DNA from: DATBJJ01 sp036556425
GTDB taxonomy: Bacteria; Acidobacteriota; Vicinamibacteria; Vicinamibacterales; 2-12-FULL-66-21
DNA length: 64,000 bases
Direction of reading: 5' to 3'
Assembly: GCA_036556425.1 (NCBI GenBank)
Contig: DATBJJ010000006.1
Coordinates: forward strand, 1-64,000
In this document: positions 58,647-64,000 of the stretch, in pieces
Layout: each line of letters opens with the position of its first letter
Numbering within the stretch: the first letter of the stretch is position 1
Position numbers and translations under genes: made by a program
The notes under the pieces: generated by a model
Database searches by the model: none
The model's input: only the letters and a program-made list of their open reading frames with translations
What the model was told of the DNA's origin: nothing

Positions 58647-60482
58647 TTAACAACGGAACGTTTCGCGCCACGTGCAGAGATTGAGCGCGGTCCACAGGAA
58701 CTCGGAATGGTCGCGCGCGCCGGAGCGATGCTCGGCGATGAGCCGCGTGAGCGCGGGCCGATCGAACACGTCGGCTGCCGGGCTTTCCGCGAGCCCGCGG
58801 ATGCGCTCGCCCAATCCGTCGTGCGCGCGGAACCATCGCGCAAGCGGCACGCCGAAGCCCGACTTGCGCCGATCGACAATCGCCTGCGGCAGCGCGCGCC
58901 GCGCGACGTCTTTCACGACCGCCTTGCCGGACCCGAGCCGGACTTTGTGCTCCGTCGGCAGGCGATTGGCGAACTCGACGATCCGGTAATCCATGAACGG
59001 CACGCGCGACTCGATGCCGGCCGCCATGCTCATCTTGTCCTGCCGATGCAGGATCGACACGAGGAACGTCTCCTGATCGAGCAGCGACAGACGTCCCACG
59101 CCATCGAGTCCCAGGCCCGCGCTGCCCTCGAGGCATTCCCGGCGATATTCCGCCCCGAACGCCGGCAGACCCGGGGCCGCTTCGGCCACGAGATCGGGAC
59201 GCAGATAGCTCGAGTTGTACAGGAACACGTCCTCGCGCGAGGCCGACGCGTAGCGATCGAGCTTGTGCAGGCGGTGATCCTTGATCCACGCGAGCAAGAA
59301 CCGTCGCATCGGCGCGGGCACGTTGCGGTACGAGTCCGCGAGGCGAGGAATGCGGTACCGCGGATAGCCGGCGAAGAGCTCGTCCGATCCCTCGCCTGTC
59401 AACACGACGGTCACGTGCTGCTTGGCGAGCTTGCTGAGCGCGAAGATGTGGACCGAGTTCGCGAAATCCAGCGGCTCGTCGTTGTGCCACACCATCCGCG
59501 GAAAGAGCTCGTCGAACTCGACGTTGCCGACGCGGAGTTGGTGGTGAACCGTGTTGTACTTCTTCGAGACCATGAGCGCGAACGCGCTCTCGTCGAAGTC
59601 CGTCTCGTCGAAGCCGACCGAGAACGTGTTGACCGCGTCGCCCTTGATCTTCGCGGCCAACGCCGTCACGAGGCTCGAGTCGACGCCGCCGCTGCAGAAC
59701 GTGCCGACGGGAACGTCGCTGATCAGACGCATCCGCACCGAATCCTGCAAGAGATCCGACAGCGTGCGCGTCGCTTCCTCGAATCCAATCGCGGGACGCT
59801 CGGGCGACGGCCTCGGCGACCAATAACGCGTGATGCGCGGACGCCCGTCGCGAACCGTCATCGTGCATCCAGGCGGCAGGCTTCGAATCCCGCGGAACAG
59901 CGTCTCGGTACCCGACACCTGTCGGAAGAGCAAGTACTCGCTCAGCGCTTCTTCGCGGCACTGCGCGGCAACCTTGCCGCTCTTCAGAATCGACTTGATC
60001 TCCGATCCGAACACGAAGGCTTCGGGCGTCTCGGCGTAGTAGAGCGGCTTGACGCCCATCCGGTCGCGCGCCAGGAACAGCGTCCGATGTTCCGTGTCCC
60101 AGATGGCGAACGCAAACATGCCGTTGAGCGCCTCGACGCACTTCTCGCCGCGCTCCGCGTACAGATTCAGGATGACTTCGGTGTCGCTGTTCGAGTGGAA
60201 CGCGAAGCCCTTCGCGACGAGCGCTTCGCGCAGCGGACGATAGTTGTAGATCTCGCCGTTGAAGACGATCCACAGCTTGCGCCGGACGTCCTGCATCGGC
60301 TGGTGGCCGCCGGACAGATCGATGATGCTCAGACGGCGGAAGCCGAGACCCACCGGACCATCGATGAAGTTGCCCGCGTCGTCAGGACCGCGGTACGAGA
60401 TGATGTCGCGCATCGCCGTGACGAGCTCGGGCTCGCACGGGTGCGACGGATCCTTGTAAACCAGTCCCGCTATTCCGCACAT
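58647..60482 (-). CDS. asnB: Asparagine synthase-type amidotransferase, second copy
   Basis: 611 residues. Catalytic Cys2 of the glutaminase domain (MCGIAGLVYK), YRGPDDAGNF, the synthetase PP-loop GTFCSGGVDSSLVTALAA, and VLTGEGSDELFAGYPRYR. Closer in size to AsnB than the copy at 20083; the two differ widely in the C-terminal part, so they are not recent duplicates. Likely amidates a sugar acid or makes asparagine for the EPS pathway. Its 5' end overlaps the aminotransferase by 13 bases. Confidence 0.92.
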   Translation of the reverse strand: MCGIAGLVYKDPSHPCEPELVTAMRDIISYRGPDDAGNFIDGPVGLGFRRLSIIDLSGGHQPMQDVRRKLWIVFNGEIYNYRPLREALVAKGFAFHSNSDTEVILNLYAERGEKCVEALNGMFAFAIWDTEHRTLFLARDRMGVKPLYYAETPEAFVFGSEIKSILKSGKVAAQCREEALSEYLLFRQVSGTETLFRGIRSLPPGCTMTVRDGRPRITRYWSPRPSPERPAIGFEEATRTLSDLLQDSVRMRLISDVPVGTFCSGGVDSSLVTALAAKIKGDAVNTFSVGFDETDFDESAFALMVSKKYNTVHHQLRVGNVEFDELFPRMVWHNDEPLDFANSVHIFALSKLAKQHVTVVLTGEGSDELFAGYPRYRIPRLADSYRNVPAPMRRFLLAWIKDHRLHKLDRYASASREDVFLYNSSYLRPDLVAEAAPGLPAFGAEYRRECLEGSAGLGLDGVGRLSLLDQETFLVSILHRQDKMSMAAGIESRVPFMDYRIVEFANRLPTEHKVRLGSGKAVVKDVARRALPQAIVDRRKSGFGVPLARWFRAHDGLGERIRGLAESPAADVFDRPALTRLIAEHRSGARDHSEFLWTALNLCTWRETFRC

Positions 60483-61741
60483 ATCTCGCTCTGCTCTCTC
60501 TTCGTCCGTACCACCGTCAGCCCATCCGCACGGCCGCGCACGACGCGCTCGAGTATCTCGACCGTCGTCGTGATGTCGCTCGGCCTGACGAGCGCATGCG
60601 TGGGAATCGTCAGAACGCGTTCCGCGACCGATCGGCCGCAAGGAGCCGGCGCCGCTCCACCGGCGAATGCCGTCTGCAGCGCCGGAACGTCGACGAGCGA
60701 TGAGGGATACGACGCCGTCGCGCCAATGCCAGCGGCGACGAGCGCCTCGAGCGCGCGCTGCCGCACGTCACGATTCGGTAACAGCACCGGGAAGCGCAGG
60801 TAGACCGGCGTCGCGCCGTTGGTCACACGGATCGACTGCACGCCGGGAACAGCCGTCACGCCTGCGAGAATCGACGCCGCGTTCTCGCGCCGCGCGCGGT
60901 TGAACTCATCGAGCCGCTTCGTCATCGTGACGCCGAGCGCAACCAGCGGACGGCTCGGCCGCTCCATCGGGAAATCCGTCGTGTAGACCGTCTTGCCGAG
61001 GCCGAGCTGCGGAATGCTGTTTGGAATCCAATACAGCGCCGGCCGGAGCATCAGCGAATACACGCACGCTTTCATGACGCCGCTGACGGACTCGGTCAGC
61101 GGCGGCGCCGCCAAGCTCGCGTGCTCGCGATCGAGCGCGGACGCCAGGCGGTCCGAGCTCGTGACGACCATTCCGCCATCAATCGCCGCGACGTTCTTAC
61201 CTTTGTCGAAGCTGTAGAGGCCCGCGTCGCCCCAGGTCCCCGACGCGCGCCCACCGACGGCCGCCCCCATCGCCTGCGCGGCATCGTCGACGAGAAATGC
61301 CCCGTGCTCGCGCGCGATATCGGCAATCGCCGGAAGATCGTTTGGGAGCCCGTACAAGTTCGTCGCCACGACAGTCATCACACGGCGGAAATCAGTCCGC
61401 CGCAGCTGGTCGAGGTCGTAATCCAACGTGTCCGCCCGGATGTCGACGATGCGCGGGCGAAGGCCGGCTTTGACGACCGACGCGGCGACCGAAAAGCACG
61501 TGTACGACGGAAGCACGACCTCGTCGCGATCGCCGGACGCGAGACGGCGCATGGCTCTCAGCAGCAGCGTCAGACCCGCGCGGCCGGTCGACGTCAGCAG
61601 CGCGTGGCGCACGCCGAATCGATCCTGGAACGCGCGGCGCAGAGTCGCGCCGACGTCCGCTCCAGAGACGACAAGCGCCGCCGCGCGCGCGAGATCGATC
61701 GCGCGAATCGGAGCGCCGGCGGGAGCAACGTGTCGAGGCAT
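60470..61741 (-). CDS. DegT/DnrJ/EryC1-family aminotransferase
   Basis: 423 residues. PLP-dependent fold type I: LLTSTGRAGLTLLLRAM, VVLPSYTCFSVAASVVKAG, VDDAAQAMGAAVGG, and the PLP-Lys motif YSFDKGKNVAAIDGG. Members convert a keto-sugar to an amino-sugar using glutamate. This suggests that the EPS contains an amino-deoxysugar, which the two NodB deacetylases could then process after acetylation. Its ATG overlaps the stop of the FemAB-like gene by 1 base (TAATG). Confidence 0.9.
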   Translation of the reverse strand: MPRHVAPAGAPIRAIDLARAAALVVSGADVGATLRRAFQDRFGVRHALLTSTGRAGLTLLLRAMRRLASGDRDEVVLPSYTCFSVAASVVKAGLRPRIVDIRADTLDYDLDQLRRTDFRRVMTVVATNLYGLPNDLPAIADIAREHGAFLVDDAAQAMGAAVGGRASGTWGDAGLYSFDKGKNVAAIDGGMVVTSSDRLASALDREHASLAAPPLTESVSGVMKACVYSLMLRPALYWIPNSIPQLGLGKTVYTTDFPMERPSRPLVALGVTMTKRLDEFNRARRENAASILAGVTAVPGVQSIRVTNGATPVYLRFPVLLPNRDVRQRALEALVAAGIGATASYPSSLVDVPALQTAFAGGAAPAPCGRSVAERVLTIPTHALVRPSDITTTVEILERVVRGRADGLTVVRTKREQSEICAE

Positions 61742-62766
61742 TACGGAATGCTGCGCGCGATGAACGGGCCGATCACCTGGGTCACGGGAACGGGAAGCTG
61801 CTGCCACGCCCGAATCGCGAGGCGATACTTCGGGTTCGCGACGTTCAATTGCGGGATGTCGCGCCGCGTCCTCAGCACGTACTGCCAATACAGTTGGAGC
61901 GGCTTCGCATTCCACTTTTTCTTGAAGACTTCCCCGCCGGATTGCACCGTCGAGCGTCCCAGGTGGAAGCGCGTCATGCCGCGCTCGCACGCGCCTTTGA
62001 TGAGCTCCCAATACAGCACGTATCCGGCGTACTGACTCCGGAATTTGCCGCGCGATCCGAGCCAGAGTCCCTCAGCCGTTTCCCCATGGAGCATGTCGAG
62101 CGATGCGGCGGCCGGCTCGGTGCCGGCATAGACCACGCACAGGCGTGTCGCTTCGGGAAATGTCGCGGCCACCGTCTCGAGGTAGCTGCGCGAGTAGATC
62201 GGCGTTCCGAGATCCCGCCAGCTCTCCGACAGGACCGCGTAGAAATCCGGAATCAGCTCCGCGCCGCCGATACGCGCGGTGAGTCCGTTCTTGTAGCCCT
62301 TGCGGATATCCTGACGATGCGAGCTCGAGAACTTTTTCCAGAGGACGTCCGGATCCTTGTTCAGGTCCAACGTCATGCTGACCTTGTGATCGGAGGACGG
62401 AAGACCGTCGAGGAATTTGCGGCTGCGAATCTCGACGTAGTCGACGCGCCACTCGTCCGCGATCTCGCTCGCCTTCGCAATCAACACCCGCTCGATCTCC
62501 GGCGTCGACGCGCACGGCCCGCCGAAATTCACGAACGGAAGCGAGCACGCGATGTTGCCGAACAGTCGGCTCTGCACGCGCACGATCGGAAAGACACCCG
62601 CGATCCGATCGCCGTCGAGCGCCGCCAAGTACGCCGAGCGATGCCCGAAGCATTGCTGGTTGACGCGCCGCCACTCGTAGCGGTGATAAAGCGATGCGCC
62701 GTCCGCCGTGTCGACGAACGCGTTCCATGCATCGCGATGCGAGTCGTCGCAGTTGATGATCTTCAT
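61741..62766 (-). CDS. FemAB-like acyltransferase, PEP-CTERM/exosortase-system type
   Basis: 341 residues. Tandem GNAT folds as in FemAB/BioF2-like proteins: ASLYHRYEWRRVNQQCFG, FSSSHRQDIRKGYKNG, YSRSYLETVAATFPEA and TRFHLGRSTVQSGGEVFKKK. Proteins of this group are a regular part of exosortase A loci; Fem proteins add amino acids from aminoacyl-tRNA, but the role here is unproven. It might attach an amino acid to the EPS or a PEP-CTERM protein. Start ATG at 62766, 28 bases after the exosortase-EpsI gene. Confidence 0.9.
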   Translation of the reverse strand: MKIINCDDSHRDAWNAFVDTADGASLYHRYEWRRVNQQCFGHRSAYLAALDGDRIAGVFPIVRVQSRLFGNIACSLPFVNFGGPCASTPEIERVLIAKASEIADEWRVDYVEIRSRKFLDGLPSSDHKVSMTLDLNKDPDVLWKKFSSSHRQDIRKGYKNGLTARIGGAELIPDFYAVLSESWRDLGTPIYSRSYLETVAATFPEATRLCVVYAGTEPAAASLDMLHGETAEGLWLGSRGKFRSQYAGYVLYWELIKGACERGMTRFHLGRSTVQSGGEVFKKKWNAKPLQLYWQYVLRTRRDIPQLNVANPKYRLAIRAWQQLPVPVTQVIGPFIARSIP

Positions 62767-62794
62767 GCTCGTTCCGTATGTCTTCGATCGCGCG

Positions 62795-64000
62795 TCAGTG
62801 AGCGCGGCCCGGCAAATGAGGGCCGAGGGCCTCGTGCACGAGCGCCGCAAGCTCCGAGAGATCGCGCGCGCGCGCGCGATCGTCCTCGCCAGCCGTCGGG
62901 TTGTTCGACCGCGCCGGGGTCGAGAGCGCGACGACCGCGCCGTTGGTCCGGCCCTGCGCGAGCGCGTTCCAGATCGTCCGAATCTTCGCGCCGGATGCGC
63001 TCAATTCCACGGCGTCGTTCATCTCGTACCAGAAGAACACGTCGCGAGGATCCTGCCCCGCGACCTTTTCGGACGAGGCGCGAACGAGGTTCGCGTCGAA
63101 TTCCGCGCCTCGCGCATCGGCGACGCGAACGCGCTCGGCCCGGCGGTGCAGATCCAGCGTCCTCGATCCGGCGACCTCTTTGCTCTGCGACTGCGTCTCG
63201 AAGTACGCGATGTAGACGTCGATCGCGCGCCCGTTGCTGCGATAGCTGCGGCGAAGCTCCGCGTCGGCGCCGCGCCACAAGTCGCGTGGCCAAGACTTGG
63301 GACCGCCGAACGGACTCGCCTGCCATGTTCCGAGCGTCGATGGAAAACTGTCCAGACCTGCGGTCAGCGGCACGGGCCGCGGCTCGCCTGCGAGAACGCC
63401 CGAGCCGAACCCGATGAACACGAGCAGACAGGCCAGCGCCTCGGCGCGGGGCAGCCGCACCGAGAAGCCTGACGTAGGGGTCGCTTTCGCCGGACCGCCG
63501 CCGCGCGCGCGGTCGAGGTCCGCGTCGGGCCGCGGCTGCTCCAACCATCGAAGGCCGGCGAACAACACGACGAATCCAATACCCGACACGAACAGACCGT
63601 GGAGCACGTGAAACGGCCCGTGCAGCGGCGAGCCGATCTCGAAGTGCGCCAGCACGCCAATCAGCGCGACCCGTAGACCGTTCGAGAGCGCCGCGATCGT
63701 GACAGCGGACACGATGAGCACGGCGCGGCGCCAGAACCCCCGCAGGTAGACATAGGACAGCGGAAGCCCCAGGGCGAGCACGGCGACCAGATAGTTGATG
63801 CCGCTGCACGCGCGAGCGACCTCGAGCGTCAGACCCGGAAGCTCGATGAACGTGCCCTCGCGATGCGCGGGGATTCCAACCGCGTGCAGGATTGCCACGC
63901 CAATCCCGGCGGACCGCTGCTGGAACGGCCAGTGGAGCGACTCGGTGAAGCCGTCCCAGAGGGGCACCATCAGCAGCAGGTACGCGAGCGCAGCCCATGA
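62795..64000 (-). CDS. xrtA: Exosortase (XrtA type) fused to EpsI domain, 5' end outside window
   Basis: About 401 residues are visible; the frame is open to the edge, so the N-terminal membrane helices are missing. The exosortase catalytic residues are present: Cys in VARACSGINYLVAV, Arg in NGLRVALIGVLAH and His in GPFHVLHGLFVSG. Exosortase is an inner-membrane cysteine transpeptidase-like protease that cuts PEP-CTERM proteins at their sorting signal. After the last helix, from about residue 190, a periplasmic EpsI-type domain follows (LDSFPSTLGTWQASPF; then AYFETQSQSKEVAG), needed for EPS in related systems. The exosortase-EpsI fusion is typical of the XrtA group. Its targets in this window are the PEP-CTERM proteins at 15875, 32467 and 52290. 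Confidence 0.93.
   Translation of the reverse strand, partial: SWAALAYLLLMVPLWDGFTESLHWPFQQRSAGIGVAILHAVGIPAHREGTFIELPGLTLEVARACSGINYLVAVLALGLPLSYVYLRGFWRRAVLIVSAVTIAALSNGLRVALIGVLAHFEIGSPLHGPFHVLHGLFVSGIGFVVLFAGLRWLEQPRPDADLDRARGGGPAKATPTSGFSVRLPRAEALACLLVFIGFGSGVLAGEPRPVPLTAGLDSFPSTLGTWQASPFGGPKSWPRDLWRGADAELRRSYRSNGRAIDVYIAYFETQSQSKEVAGSRTLDLHRRAERVRVADARGAEFDANLVRASSEKVAGQDPRDVFFWYEMNDAVELSASGAKIRTIWNALAQGRTNGAVVALSTPARSNNPTAGEDDRARARDLSELAALVHEALGPHLPGRAH

Noticed and set aside
1..64000. tRNA genes, rRNA, CRISPR arrays, insertion sequences, phage genes
   Set aside because: Looked for tRNA T-loop/CCA patterns, repeat-spacer arrays, transposase motifs and terminal repeats; none seen. A tRNA scan and repeat search would confirm.

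Overview
The window is GC-rich (mostly G/C at third codon positions) and looks like a chromosomal piece of an acidobacterium, most likely of the Vicinamibacteria type. This is an inference from three things: a VWFA-type protein at the left edge, the leuS-lptE-holA / rpsT core block, and a large exosortase / PEP-CTERM exopolysaccharide (EPS) locus in a diderm. No tRNA, rRNA, CRISPR array, insertion sequence or phage gene was seen.

Left part (1-14 kb): the end of a VWA-domain protein, a TonB-C-domain membrane protein, an S4 RNA-binding protein, two small unknown proteins, then rpsT (+) facing a leuS-lptE-holA operon (-) preceded by a histone-deacetylase-like gene. Next come signalling genes: a stand-alone receiver protein facing a sigma-54 enhancer-binding protein that has no receiver of its own, a YvcK/CofD-like protein, and a GAF-GGDEF diguanylate cyclase.

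Middle part (14-34 kb): a run of small secreted or membrane proteins and one PEP-CTERM protein whose sequence carries the Cys and Gln motifs of an internal thioester domain. A strong terminator follows. Then an 11-gene plus-strand operon (16.8-29.3 kb): TPR lipoprotein, NAD synthase-like enzyme, asparagine synthase, acyl-CoA ligase, low-molecular-weight tyrosine phosphatase, two tandem carbamoyltransferases, SxtJ-like and DUF5989-like membrane proteins, and an SGNH hydrolase. After it lie a secreted beta-helix protein, a GT2 glycosyltransferase, a PEP-CTERM protein, a hexapeptide acyltransferase and a methyltransferase.

Right part (34.6-64 kb): a minus-strand run of about 24 genes, many overlapping by 1-4 bases, that enters the window at its right edge with an exosortase-EpsI fusion. 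It encodes a FemAB-like protein, DegT aminotransferase, second asparagine synthase, a Gfo/Idh-SDR fusion, methyltransferases, seven glycosyltransferases, Wzx flippase, Wzy-like polymerase, two NodB deacetylases, ATP-grasp, PaaK-like ligase, two exosortase-associated hydrolases, a YdcF-SGNH fusion and a PEP-CTERM protein. Together the two operons look like a Wzx/Wzy pathway making a heavily decorated EPS coupled to exosortase processing of PEP-CTERM proteins. The initiating phosphoglycosyltransferase, Wza/Wzc export proteins and an acyl carrier protein are not in the window.

The most interesting signal is regulatory. Four leaders (14.1, 15.1, 15.5 and 32.3 kb) carry the same 8-mer GGCAGACT, located 55-115 bases upstream of a sigma-54-like GG-N10-GC element that sits just before a small-protein or PEP-CTERM gene. 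This is the layout of an enhancer-binding-protein regulon, and a candidate enhancer-binding protein is encoded at 10-11 kb.
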